Shown here: piece after piece, positions 8,221-16,993 of the stretch
Position numbering within the stretch: the first letter of the stretch is position 1
How the letters are laid out: each line of letters starts with the position of its first letter
Origin: Bacilli bacterium
GTDB taxonomy: Bacteria; Bacillota_I; Bacilli_A; RF39; UBA660
Direction of reading: 5' to 3'
DNA length: 35,452 bases
Assembly: GCA_017888105.1 (NCBI GenBank)
Contig: JAGHGS010000172.1
Span: 1 to 35,452, forward strand
Notes under the pieces: model-generated
Told to the model about the DNA's origin: nothing
Seen by the model: the letters and a program-made list of their open reading frames with translations, nothing else
Database searches by the model: none
Translations under genes and position numbers: made by a program

Positions 8221-8580
8221 TTACCAAATGGTACTATAGCATATTGGCAAGAAAAAAAAGAAAATTAATATCATTAGAACAGCAACAACTATAAAAAGAC
8301 AAAAGTTGATGTCATCATTTTTATACTCAAAATTATTAAATGTTCTATTATAACTATTTAAACCATACCCATCACTAATTTTATTATCATTTACACTATC
8401 TTCTAAATGGTAAACTTTTAACTTATTTAAAGAATCTGCTAAATCATTAAAACCTTTTAATCTTAATTTTTCAATATTATCTAAATCTTTTTCGTTTATA
8501 TAAAGATCATCATTTATTTGTATAATTGAAAATCTATAATTTCTTATTTCTTTTAAACTTAAAACAATTTTATCTTTCAT
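8221..8580 (-). CDS. Small C-terminally anchored membrane protein
   Basis: 119 residues from ATG at 8578-8580, chosen because GGAGGT lies 5 nt upstream; a longer start at 8622 would overlap the previous gene. Residues 1-90 are soluble and charged. The end is a single hydrophobic helix (FCLFIVVAVLMILIFFFFLP) followed by about six residues, giving a tail-anchored protein facing the cytoplasm. Unknown family. It sits in the row of accessory genes between the type IV secretion genes and the primase. Confidence 0.6.
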   Translation of the reverse strand: MKDKIVLSLKEIRNYRFSIIQINDDLYINEKDLDNIEKLRLKGFNDLADSLNKLKVYHLEDSVNDNKISDGYGLNSYNRTFNNFEYKNDDINFCLFIVVAVLMILIFFFFLPICYSTIW

Positions 8581-8593
8581 TTCTACCTCCAAA

Positions 8594-9346
8594 CTAAAAA
8601 TTATATTCTTTGTTTTCGTCAACTACATATTCCACAGAATTATTATTTAATTCTATATTATTATTTGGCATATGTCTTGTAATTGTATGACTATCTTCCT
8701 TTTCAATAGTACTAATGATTTGGTTCGCAATGCTAGATGAAAAAAATAATTCATTATTATTCATAACAGAGTTTTTATAAATATCATTCAATCTATGGAC
8801 TAAATTAGTATCTATATCTCTTGGATTATCTATTAAATTGCAAAAATGAATTGCTATAGCTCTAAAAATAGTTTCATTATCTTTTTGAGCTAAATAATTT
8901 ACTAAACTTCTAGTAATGTCTTTTTCATTTGTCATTGGTTCTATAACTAGTTCACTTTCATTCAATTTTTTAAGAAATTCATAATGTGGAAGTGGACATG
9001 TATCAACTAAACTATTTTTAAACTCTTCTGTACTATACAAATAATTTGCAAATCGATCAAAATCTTCTAAATCATTACAATGTATATGTACTTCCTCTGT
9101 ATAAACTTCAGCTTTATTGCTAGCCCTATCATAATAACTGACTTTAACATCTGGATTTGAAAAACATATAGACTGATTATTTTTATCAATCATAATAGTC
9201 CTCATATCTTTGCTTTCATAATATTCATCTAAAATATTCATGAAATCCAAATTATTATTAATGTAAGTAGTATATTTATTACTATACTCATTATTGTTAT
9301 TTAATAACAGAATAACTAGTTGACAGTTAATTTTATAGTTGTTCAT
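8594..9346 (-). CDS. Unknown accessory protein of the transfer region
   Basis: 250 residues from the second of two near-adjacent ATG codons (9344-9346), which is the right distance from AAGGAAG; the other is 6 nt upstream. No recognised motif, signal peptide or membrane segment. The sequence alternates strand-like hydrophobic stretches with acidic helices; a block around residues 145-200 (LVNYLAQKDNETIFRAIAIH, then a helical stretch) looks like a compact helical domain. It overlaps the gene before it by 14 nt. Confidence 0.6.
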   Translation of the reverse strand: MNNYKINCQLVILLLNNNNEYSNKYTTYINNNLDFMNILDEYYESKDMRTIMIDKNNQSICFSNPDVKVSYYDRASNKAEVYTEEVHIHCNDLEDFDRFANYLYSTEEFKNSLVDTCPLPHYEFLKKLNESELVIEPMTNEKDITRSLVNYLAQKDNETIFRAIAIHFCNLIDNPRDIDTNLVHRLNDIYKNSVMNNNELFFSSSIANQIISTIEKEDSHTITRHMPNNNIELNNNSVEYVVDENKEYNF

Positions 9347-9617
9347 AGACATCTTCCTTTTCTACTTCTTCTTCGATTATATTAGACTTTTCTTTTTCAC
9401 GATACCAGAGTTTCATGGTTTTGCCTGTATTTTTGTTATATGCTAGCCAATATAAATAAGCATCACTAAATGGAGTTATCTTTCCTTGTAAAAGAAGATT
9501 AAAGCCTTCCTTTTTTAAATAATCAATCACGTCTTTTTGAATATGCTTTTTCTTATTAGTTTTTAAAGACATTATTGTATCTTTTGTATCATAGTCGTAA
9601 ATTTCAATAATTTTCAT
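9333..9617 (-). CDS. Unknown small protein
   Basis: 94 residues from ATG at 9615-9617, which follows GGGG; a start seven codons earlier is possible but has no ribosome site. The sequence begins MKIIEIYDYDTKDTI, resembles an alpha/beta fold, and ends in a strongly acidic tail (EEEVEKEDVYEQL). No family recognised. It is tightly packed between its neighbours, in the same operon. Confidence 0.55.
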   Translation of the reverse strand: MKIIEIYDYDTKDTIMSLKTNKKKHIQKDVIDYLKKEGFNLLLQGKITPFSDAYLYWLAYNKNTGKTMKLWYREKEKSNIIEEEVEKEDVYEQL

Positions 9618-9630
9618 ATTTACCCCGTTA

Positions 9631-10323
9631 TTATGCAAGTGGTATTTCTTCTATTCCACTTTTATCTTGCATATTTTCGTGTAACTTTTTATTATAAACA
9701 TACTGAGGGGTATAAAACACAGAATACACCTTTTGAGTTAAAGTGTCCTGATGTTTTACTACTCCACTAGCTCCATACAATGATAAATTAAGATAAGTCA
9801 TACATGCACAAAATAATGATACGTCATCACCTTCTACAAAAACACAATCTAAATCAATACCTTTTTTTTCAAGATATTTTAAAGCAGAAAGAAGTGTTCT
9901 GCCACTTCCACAAGCAGGATCATTAATTGAAATATATCCTTTTTTCTTTATTGTATTATTTACATCTATATTTTCTAGGGTGATTTGCGTCATTAGATTA
10001 CACAAATGTTCTGGTGTGAAGTACTGCCTATTTATTGAATTAAATAGACCGAATTCTTCATATAATTCACCAAGAATATCTCGTGGGTTTTCCTTAGCAT
10101 ATTCTAATGTTAGATATGCAATCATTTCAGCAAATCCATCCAAATCTTCGTTTTGATATTTACTAGAAATTGCTAAATATTGATCTTCTTTTGATTGATC
10201 ATAGTACACAGAATTAGATATAGCATAAGCAGCACAGATTACAAAATCTTCAAATACTGTTTTAATGTTTTTCTTATTGCCAATCTCTAAAATTTTTTGC
10301 TTTATAAGTTCTTTATTTTTCAT
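9631..10323 (-). CDS. N-6 adenine DNA methylase-fold protein lacking the catalytic motif
   Basis: 230 residues from ATG at 10321-10323, immediately behind GGAGGAGG. Residues 99-111 (RQYFTPEHLCNLM) and 135-144 (DPACGSGRTL) are the motif X and the S-adenosylmethionine-binding motif I of HsdM-like N-6 adenine methylases; E164/D166 and HQDT at 191-194 follow in order. The NPPY/F catalytic motif that should come next is absent: the protein reads YSVFYTPQYVYN and ends. It therefore probably binds S-adenosylmethionine and DNA but cannot methylate adenine, unless it acts with another subunit. It overlaps the preceding HTH gene by 11 nt, suggesting that the two act together. Confidence 0.72.
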   Translation of the reverse strand: MKNKELIKQKILEIGNKKNIKTVFEDFVICAAYAISNSVYYDQSKEDQYLAISSKYQNEDLDGFAEMIAYLTLEYAKENPRDILGELYEEFGLFNSINRQYFTPEHLCNLMTQITLENIDVNNTIKKKGYISINDPACGSGRTLLSALKYLEKKGIDLDCVFVEGDDVSLFCACMTYLNLSLYGASGVVKHQDTLTQKVYSVFYTPQYVYNKKLHENMQDKSGIEEIPLA

Positions 10324-10675
10324 TATCCTCCTCCATTTTATGATTTTTAACTTGTATAATTGCATCACCAAGAGCCTGTGTAAATTGCATCATAGATAAA
10401 ATCTCATAAGGATTAGATGTTCCCCAATTTAAGTTATATAAAAAAATCTTTTCATACTTTGGCCTAACAAATTGCATATAAAAAGAATCGAGAACATCTG
10501 CGATTCTTAATATAAGCTGTGGTTCAGGACACTTTATAGCTCCTATTTCAATTTCATAAATAGTATCTTTATCACAATCTACTAAGTGAGCAAAATGTGC
10601 AATGGAATAGCCAAAAACATCTCTTCTTAAATGTCTTATCTTTCTTCCAAAATTTCTTCTATAAATATTTATCAT
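10313..10675 (-). CDS. Small helix-turn-helix protein, XRE-like
   Basis: 120 residues. Residues about 8-65 look like an XRE helix-turn-helix: FGRKIRHLRRDVFGYSIAHF, then DKDTIYEIEIGAIKCPEP and a closing helix LILRIADVLDSFY. The remainder is helical. Starts at ATG 10673-10675 behind AGGGGG. Coupled to the methylase-fold gene by an 11-nt overlap. Likely regulates the transfer operon or targets its partner to DNA. Confidence 0.65.
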   Translation of the reverse strand: MINIYRRNFGRKIRHLRRDVFGYSIAHFAHLVDCDKDTIYEIEIGAIKCPEPQLILRIADVLDSFYMQFVRPKYEKIFLYNLNWGTSNPYEILSMMQFTQALGDAIIQVKNHKMEEDNEK

Positions 10676-10690
10676 ATTTCCCCCTAACTT

Positions 10691-11101
10691 TTAATAGCTA
10701 TAATCATATTGATTAGAATTCACCTTTTCAATGATTTGTTCATATATTTGTGAAGCTGTCTCTTCAAATCCAAACCATGCTAATAAATTCTTGTTTGTAA
10801 TATCTAAAACTAACGGATCTTCTTTATCAAATTTATCACCAAAAATTTCTTCCATTGGAATGCCTATATTACTAACCATTTTATTAATGTTATTTTTATA
10901 TTTATCATAAAAATTTGTTGTATCTTCATAATATATTAAATTTGGAATAATACCAGAAATACAACCATACTTCATTAAATCTTCCATTGCTAAAATCATT
11001 TTTTCCATTGTAGAATCTTTATAATTTTCTATATAATAATCAATTACATAGTTTTTTAAATCATCACCATTTCTAACTTCTTCAAGATATTTTTCTACCA
11101 T
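10691..11101 (-). CDS. Unknown acidic protein after the M23 endopeptidase
   Basis: 136 residues, acidic, helical, with no signal peptide and no recognised motif. ATG at 11099-11101 follows GGGGGA and lies 20 nt inside the end of the endopeptidase gene, so it is translated with the secretion-system genes. It may be a small cytoplasmic component or regulator of the conjugation machine; the sequence does not say which. Confidence 0.6.
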   Translation of the reverse strand: MVEKYLEEVRNGDDLKNYVIDYYIENYKDSTMEKMILAMEDLMKYGCISGIIPNLIYYEDTTNFYDKYKNNINKMVSNIGIPMEEIFGDKFDKEDPLVLDITNKNLLAWFGFEETASQIYEQIIEKVNSNQYDYSY

Positions 11102-12143
11102 AAATTCCCCCTTCTGTTATATTACCTTGATATTTTTCGAACCCAAACTGTACATATTCCATGAAATCCATGTAAATTCCTTTATCATTTACAACGTCAA
11201 TATGTAAATGAGGTCCCGTACTCCGACCAGTAGTTGAAGTTAAACCTAGCAAATCATTTCTTTCTACTCTTGTACCTTCTCTAATACCATATGGCATACT
11301 CATATACTTAATGTGTCGATAAGTTACTATTAGACCATTGTCGCACTTGACTGATATATAATTACCAGTTGCATTTTTAGATTCATTGTAGGACAAATCA
11401 TTATTTTGTGTCATAATCACTTCATCAATTGTTCCGTTACATACTGAATAAAATTCAGTTCCAATGGGTACAGCAAAATCCCATCCAGAATGAAAATTAG
11501 CAGAGGCTTGTTCCTCCTCTGTTAAATCTAAATTTACTTCTCTATTTTCAAAAACAAAAGAAGTAGTAGTAAAGTCTTGTTCTAAATCAAATGGAAATGA
11601 AAACGGAAGATATGGATAATCTTCAGTATAATCATCTGAAGTCGCCACATCTTTATCTAATACATAACAAAGATTTAAAGCCTCAATTTCAACGCCATTT
11701 TCATTTGTTCCACTTTCAATTGTATATTCTGGTAAATCTTCATTTTCTTTTAATTCTTTACAAACAGTTTTAATCGGTTTCATTTGCCTAGATTGCACAT
11801 TTAAATTTGCCAAATAAGCCTCTTTCCATGTTTCATCAGATAGCGTTGTAACATCTAAAACATTATTTGTTCTTTGTAAATAAAATACAAGTCTTTCTAA
11901 ACTAACATATCCGTTGGCAACCATAAGTTCATCTAGCAGTAATCTATATCGCTGGGCATAGATCTGATTATTTACAACTGCTGACATCCCCCTATAATCT
12001 CCAGCTAAATTATTCGCACTCTCATATCCGATATTTACTCCAAAAATAGCCGCAATTAATGAAATTACGATTACAAAAAAACCAACTACTCCAATTAGGA
12101 TGCACACAATTTTAATCGTCAATAATTTCTTGAGTAATTTCAT
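11082..12143 (-). CDS. M23-family peptidoglycan endopeptidase of the conjugation system
   Basis: 353 residues. One N-terminal membrane segment (residues 11-35) anchors it with the rest outside the cell. Residues 60-135 are a helical domain, and the M23/LytM domain is at about 205-325 with its zinc ligands H218 and D222 (HSGWDF) and H314 (GPHLHID), plus H277 in YRHI. Such enzymes cut the peptide bridges of the wall to let the secretion channel pass. Many Gram-positive conjugation systems use an SLT/NlpC-P60 enzyme instead; neither domain is here. Starts at ATG 12141-12143, 6 nt after GGGGGA, overlapping the VirB4 gene by 32 nt. Confidence 0.83.
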   Translation of the reverse strand: MKLLKKLLTIKIVCILIGVVGFFVIVISLIAAIFGVNIGYESANNLAGDYRGMSAVVNNQIYAQRYRLLLDELMVANGYVSLERLVFYLQRTNNVLDVTTLSDETWKEAYLANLNVQSRQMKPIKTVCKELKENEDLPEYTIESGTNENGVEIEALNLCYVLDKDVATSDDYTEDYPYLPFSFPFDLEQDFTTTSFVFENREVNLDLTEEEQASANFHSGWDFAVPIGTEFYSVCNGTIDEVIMTQNNDLSYNESKNATGNYISVKCDNGLIVTYRHIKYMSMPYGIREGTRVERNDLLGLTSTTGRSTGPHLHIDVVNDKGIYMDFMEYVQFGFEKYQGNITEGGIYGRKIS

Positions 12144-14556
12144 CTACTTCCCCCATAAAATATTTCTGTATTGGAGTTGCAAAAACTTTAGTTCTTATTC
12201 GATTTTTGTTGGTAATATTTAACAAGAATTCCCCTTGATTACATTTTGCTAAAAAGTTCTTTTGCGTTTCTGTAAGTGGAGTATTTGTATATAATTTAGC
12301 TACTGCCTCTACATCATTATCTTTTAACATACCAAAAATTTGATATTGGCAATTGTTAAACATCGCAGAAGCATGACGTAGAATATTATTTGTACTTGTA
12401 AAATCACTTGGTTGCTGACTAGCAAGAACAACTGATAATTTATACTTTCTAGCACGTCTACTAATTTGATCCATATACTTAATTAATGTAGGATTATCTT
12501 CATCAATATAATTATGAGCTTCATCAAATACCATCATCATTTTATTAAACTCATGATCCAATTCATTTTTATTTTTATTATCAACAATTACATTGCTAAG
12601 ATAAGTAAGCAGGTTTAACATTTGGGTATTAATTATTCTTCTACTAGAATTAAAAAATAGTTCTTGTAAATTAAATACAATTAAATTATTGTTTAAATCT
12701 ATTGTAGTAATTCCATTAAATAAATTACTATCCTGGCCTATAACTAATCTTTTAACTAAAACTTCCAAGCTTGAAAGAATTGATGACATTTCTAAGCTAA
12801 TATTATCCTTTTGCTTCTCTAATATATAAGCATACAAGTCAGAAAAAATTGGATAATCTTTGGAAGTCATCCTTTGATACTCTTCTAATTTTGTTTCATT
12901 AGTTATACCACGAGAATTATAAAACTTTTCAACTATATCTAATAAAACCACTAGTTCCTTTTCAGATATATCATTAAAAATAGTTATAAAGAAATTTTCT
13001 AAAAATCCCAAATGCTTACTTAAAATTGATGTATCATCATCATCTGTTAAAACATATCTAACTTGAAGTGGGTTAATTAAAGATTTATTTGCTAAATTAA
13101 TTATCTCTCCACCACACCTTTTACATAATTTCGAATACTCATTTTCTATATCAAAAACAACAATTCTAGTATTTCTAGCAAACTCATTTAATATCATTAA
13201 TTTTAGTAAGAAACTCTTACCTGCCCCAGAAGTACCTAAAATAGATATATTATGATTAATACGATTTTTACTTAAAGAATAAGGATCAAAGAATATAGGT
13301 AAACCATAAACATCTTCTCCTACAAGCCAGCCAGTTGTATCATTATGATAGCTTTCTGTAAAAAAGAATCCAGCAGCCAAAGTTTGTGTCGGAAAGTACA
13401 TTTCATACCCCTTGAGACTTTTATCAGTTAAATCATAAGTTTGCCAAGCAGATAATTGCAAAAATCTTGGAATATCTACTTTAATTTGATAAAGATCTGC
13501 ATTTCTTTTAATCTCTTTAACTATTTCTTCTCGTTCTTCTTTTGTTCCAGAAATTGCTAGAACAATATCCACTTCTTTTATTTTTTCATCATTTGCAGTA
13601 ATTTGTTCAATTAATAACCGATAGTTATCTAACAACGATCTCATTTCAGTAGAATCACTTAAGTTCTTATTTGAATTATAATCAGCTAATACAGCTTTAT
13701 AACTACTATTCAAATTATTAATTAAACTACTTTGATTCTCAATATTTTTTATAGTAATAGACGCTTTTACATTTGGTAAATTAATTATTCGATCCAAAAA
13801 ATGATCCTCTATAAAAAGTGGATAATTTTTTATTGTTAGAAGTTGAATATCTTTATCATCAAATTTTAAAGAAGATACCATTTCTCTAACTGTGGAAGGT
13901 ACTAATAAATCTACCATATCATAATAGAGAATTTGATCTAAATTAACATCTGAAAAATAAAGATTAGCAAAAATTTTAACTAAAAATTTAATATTAGAAA
14001 TAAGTTCAATGTTTAAACTCGGAACTATTGAGGCACATGCCATTTCAAAAATCTCTTTATTTTTCTCTAATTCTTCTTCACTTTTACAAATAATTGCAAA
14101 AAAATAAGAACTAGCTGATGTCATATTTTCCTGTTCTATTCGTTCTATAAAATTTAAATTATTGGATAAAATACTTTTGGCATTTTCATTATTAGAATTA
14201 TGAATCAAACTTTGTAATTCTTCTTTATTTTTATTTAAATTGATCTTGTCATCTATTTTATATGCTTTAATAGTAAAAGGTAATCGATATAATTTTGATA
14301 AAGTATTATAAAAAATATTTTTTTCACGTTCCGTTGTGAGAGATAAGTCTATGGAACTAACTTTATACATCAAAGCAAATTGATTAGTTTTTAAATGAAT
14401 TACTCCATTACTCTCTATGCTACTAATATTAGTAATAAACTGAGAATTATGAATTTTCTTTTTCAGATCATTCATTGTTAGATATTTTGTTGTTCGCAAT
14501 TTTCTTATTTTATCAACATTTCTATTTTCCTTCTTTTTTATTTTTTCAATATTCAC
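12112..14556 (-). CDS. virB4: VirB4-like conjugation ATPase
   Basis: 814 residues, the usual length for VirB4/TraE/TrbE. It powers assembly and function of the type IV secretion channel at the inner face of the membrane. The C-terminal ATPase domain has Walker A GTSGAGKS at 441-448 and Walker B MMMVFDEAHNYI at about 673-684, then VVLASQQPSDF as the following motif. The N-terminal 250 residues form the typical VirB4 domain. The start is GTG (14554-14556), 7 nt after G5, and overlaps the stop of the VirB3-like gene. The neighbours (VirB2, VirB6, VirB3, M23) confirm the assignment. Confidence 0.93.
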   Translation of the reverse strand: MNIEKIKKKENRNVDKIRKLRTTKYLTMNDLKKKIHNSQFITNISSIESNGVIHLKTNQFALMYKVSSIDLSLTTEREKNIFYNTLSKLYRLPFTIKAYKIDDKINLNKNKEELQSLIHNSNNENAKSILSNNLNFIERIEQENMTSASSYFFAIICKSEEELEKNKEIFEMACASIVPSLNIELISNIKFLVKIFANLYFSDVNLDQILYYDMVDLLVPSTVREMVSSLKFDDKDIQLLTIKNYPLFIEDHFLDRIINLPNVKASITIKNIENQSSLINNLNSSYKAVLADYNSNKNLSDSTEMRSLLDNYRLLIEQITANDEKIKEVDIVLAISGTKEEREEIVKEIKRNADLYQIKVDIPRFLQLSAWQTYDLTDKSLKGYEMYFPTQTLAAGFFFTESYHNDTTGWLVGEDVYGLPIFFDPYSLSKNRINHNISILGTSGAGKSFLLKLMILNEFARNTRIVVFDIENEYSKLCKRCGGEIINLANKSLINPLQVRYVLTDDDDTSILSKHLGFLENFFITIFNDISEKELVVLLDIVEKFYNSRGITNETKLEEYQRMTSKDYPIFSDLYAYILEKQKDNISLEMSSILSSLEVLVKRLVIGQDSNLFNGITTIDLNNNLIVFNLQELFFNSSRRIINTQMLNLLTYLSNVIVDNKNKNELDHEFNKMMMVFDEAHNYIDEDNPTLIKYMDQISRRARKYKLSVVLASQQPSDFTSTNNILRHASAMFNNCQYQIFGMLKDNDVEAVAKLYTNTPLTETQKNFLAKCNQGEFLLNITNKNRIRTKVFATPIQKYFMGEVDEITQEIIDD

Positions 14557-14828
14557 TAATTTTCCCCCTTTCCAAATACATAAACTTTTGCCCTAATTAA
14601 AAATTCAAAAAAAAGAATTCCTAATTTATACACTCTGTTACATTTACTGAAATCAACTGGAAGCAATGATATAATACCTCCACTTAAAATCAAAAATGAC
14701 AAAGTATAAAAATGAAGGAGAAAAAATATAGTGAATAAAAAGCCAATTATAAATCCCAATGCCAAGTCTTCTGTTTCTAATTTGAAGAAACTTATATTCT
14801 TTTTTATACTTTTTAATGTTATATACAT
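14556..14828 (-). CDS. VirB3/PrgI-like membrane protein
   Basis: 90 residues. Two adjacent membrane helices (about 25-45 and 48-65, GFIIGFLFTIFFLLHFYTLS and FLILSGGIISLLPV) in a small basic protein directly upstream of the VirB4 ATPase is the layout of VirB3/PrgI/TcpE-like components, which contact VirB4. ATG at 14826-14828 follows G5 with 7-nt spacing. Assignment rests mainly on size, topology and place; sequence similarity cannot be checked here. Confidence 0.7.
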   Translation of the reverse strand: MYITLKSIKKNISFFKLETEDLALGFIIGFLFTIFFLLHFYTLSFLILSGGIISLLPVDFSKCNRVYKLGILFFEFLIRAKVYVFGKGEN

Positions 14829-14844
14829 TTATTTTCCCCCTTTT

Positions 14845-16509
14845 TTAAATACTTTCACTTTCATTAGATAATCCTGATACTTTTGGTCGATTTTTATACC
14901 TAGCATGGTTTGGATTTCCAAAGTTTCTAATGCTATCAAAAGTTCCACCAAAACCACTTTTTATAGCATTGATATTTGCTTTTGATTCTTCCATTTTATT
15001 TTTTAGATGCTCTGGATTATATTTGTTATTTACAAAATCCCATTTACTAGCAGCATCATTAATTTTATTTTCTCCCTTTGCAACCAAATTTCTGCCATAG
15101 GCACGTATAAATGGATTAGAACTCTGTTGCATCATTGTTCCTCTTGTCATATTTGCAGCTCCTTTATTAACTTTATTAGCTTCTCTTTTTCCATAGAAAC
15201 TACTAAATCCAGGTGATAAAGAAGTTGCAGCACCTACGATAGTATCTTTCACTTGAGATGCTCCACTTCTAGCTAATTGAGATATTCCTTTTCTACTCTG
15301 ATTTAAATTAGAGCTAACATTCTTACCTGTTTTTAAAACATCTTTTACCATTCCTCCAGCAGCAATAGCGGAGCCTCCAATTCCTAACATAGATGTTAAC
15401 ATGTCTCTACCACTATTTGCCGATACATTTTCACCAATAAATCGATTTAGTGATGTAGAACCAGTAAGTAATAACGTAGCACATCCAATATATAAAATAG
15501 ATTGAGCAACAATTTTCATAAAATATGACATTTCATTAATCACTTCACTATTTTGAATGGCACTAAACATAATAGATGTTAGACCAATTAGAAGCATCAT
15601 TGCTGCTGCTTGCAACACAAGTGAAGCAAGTTGCTGATATAAAGCCGATCGTTGTTCTTTACGACAAACCGATGTAGCAAAAACTAAAGGTGCTATTGTC
15701 ATTAAAAAAACTATTTCAAATTGCCTTCGTCCTAATTGAATTACTGCAAATGCAATGGCAAAAAGAAATATTATGCCAATTACAATTCCAAACAAAAAAT
15801 TATAATTAAAAGCATAATCTTCTCCATCGTTAAAAAATCCTTTTTTATAAATCTCACATCGATAGCTAAATGATCCTGAATCACTAACAATAGAAGCATC
15901 TAAAGTACCATTTCGCACCAGTTTTTCAAAATCTTCCATTGTCGTTGCATTTGAAACATCAGCATATCCCTCTAATTGTTCTTTTAAGCCATTTACATTC
16001 GATTCGTCCTTACTTTCCCCAGCTGATTCTGCAAAACATGCTTCATTCGCTGTCAAATATGCTGTTTTCATTTTATCTCCAATAGTTGAACTTTCAGTAG
16101 TAAAATTATCATAAACCATCTCAGAAAATTGTACACCAATATTAATAGATGTATTAAATAATAAGTAAGTACAAAAAATAAGAACACCACATTTTACAAT
16201 TTCTTTTACTATTTCAAATAATGGTGTTTCTTGAGAATCAGCATCTAAAATTTTAAAAGTAATTTTCCATACTGAAAACAAGAATAAAACTGTAAATGAC
16301 AAAATAAAAAAAGCATTAAATACTTTTACAAATATTGATCCATCCATATCCTTTAGTAAATCGATAAAATTAATACTATTTATTTTTTCTGCCACTTCAT
16401 ATAAAGTATCTATTGTATTATAAATGGTATTCACAATAGACATGCCAAGCCCACGCAACACATCAAATATTCCGAATCTAATATCGGAAACAATACTAGC
16501 TATCATCAT
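14845..16509 (-). CDS. VirB6/TrbL-like polytopic channel protein
   Basis: 554 residues. Membrane segments at about 62-86, 104-121, 235-259, 264-281, 293-318 and 330-352; the loop 122-232 probably lies outside and holds C159 and C218. The last 200 residues are soluble, glycine- and asparagine-rich. This is the topology of VirB6/TrbL proteins of Gram-positive type IV secretion systems, the inner-membrane platform of the channel. ATG at 16507-16509 overlaps the TGA of the VirB2-like gene (ATGA). Confidence 0.78.
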   Translation of the reverse strand: MMIASIVSDIRFGIFDVLRGLGMSIVNTIYNTIDTLYEVAEKINSINFIDLLKDMDGSIFVKVFNAFFILSFTVLFLFSVWKITFKILDADSQETPLFEIVKEIVKCGVLIFCTYLLFNTSINIGVQFSEMVYDNFTTESSTIGDKMKTAYLTANEACFAESAGESKDESNVNGLKEQLEGYADVSNATTMEDFEKLVRNGTLDASIVSDSGSFSYRCEIYKKGFFNDGEDYAFNYNFLFGIVIGIIFLFAIAFAVIQLGRRQFEIVFLMTIAPLVFATSVCRKEQRSALYQQLASLVLQAAAMMLLIGLTSIMFSAIQNSEVINEMSYFMKIVAQSILYIGCATLLLTGSTSLNRFIGENVSANSGRDMLTSMLGIGGSAIAAGGMVKDVLKTGKNVSSNLNQSRKGISQLARSGASQVKDTIVGAATSLSPGFSSFYGKREANKVNKGAANMTRGTMMQQSSNPFIRAYGRNLVAKGENKINDAASKWDFVNNKYNPEHLKNKMEESKANINAIKSGFGGTFDSIRNFGNPNHARYKNRPKVSGLSNESESI

Positions 16510-16907
16510 GTTTCACTAACCACTAATGAATCAATAATTAAATTAATAATTGATGGAGCTAAAATTAGTAATACTATACCCCCAAGTGTATATAAAATTG
16601 TCTTTTTTCTTCTTTGTTTCAATTCATCATCACCATATATAAATTGAACTATAAAGACCACTAAAACAACAAATGCTATAAAAATACCTATTCCTTGTAT
16701 TGTCGTAGCTGTATTATAAATCATAGTTTTTAAATCCGTTTCTGTTAAATCACCACCTTCGATCTTTTCTACAGCTCTTACATTATTTATATTTACACAT
16801 AATGTAAAAAGAAAAACGGTAGTAATTAAAAGCCAATTACGAATTTTTTGTATTGTCTTTTTGCTATTTTTGTTATATAATTTTTTTGGTTTTTTGTTGA
16901 AAACCAC
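16506..16907 (-). CDS. VirB2/TrbC-like pilin or channel subunit
   Basis: 133 residues as called from GTG (16905-16907). A signal-type segment (NWLLITTVFLFTLCVNI, ending NNVRA) is followed by a short linker and two membrane helices (GIFIAFVVLVVFIVQFIYG and ILYTLGGIVLLILAPSIINL), with basic residues between them: the VirB2/TrbC plan. The GTG has no ribosome site. The frame is open 19 codons further up to ATA (16962-16964), which sits 8 nt behind G6, the same layout as the ATG/GTG starts of the VirB3, VirB4 and M23 genes. The true start may therefore be non-canonical. The extra codons would include the hairpin at 16917-16947. Confidence 0.7.
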   Translation of the reverse strand: MVFNKKPKKLYNKNSKKTIQKIRNWLLITTVFLFTLCVNINNVRAVEKIEGGDLTETDLKTMIYNTATTIQGIGIFIAFVVLVVFIVQFIYGDDELKQRRKKTILYTLGGIVLLILAPSIINLIIDSLVVSET

Positions 16908-16916
16908 TGCATTTAT

Positions 16917-16947
16917 ACTAGAAGTCTTGTTGGGAAGGACTTCTAGT
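16917..16947. repeat. Perfect 10-bp hairpin at the start of the VirB2-like gene
   Basis: ACTAGAAGTC and GACTTCTAGT enclose an 11-nt loop. Read on the plus strand the stem is followed by T7, the form of a rho-independent terminator, but no plus-strand gene lies upstream of it for many kilobases. On the minus strand it lies just before the annotated GTG start, or inside the gene if the ATA start is used. Confidence 0.75.
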
Positions 16948-16993
16948 TTTTTTGTTCTTTTTATACTATTTTCCCCCCTTTTTTTACTCTTTT

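Noticed and set aside
10321..10371. Extended N-terminus for the methylase-fold gene
   Set aside because: The upstream ATG lacks a ribosome site, while the internal ATG at 10323 is directly behind GGAGGAGG.
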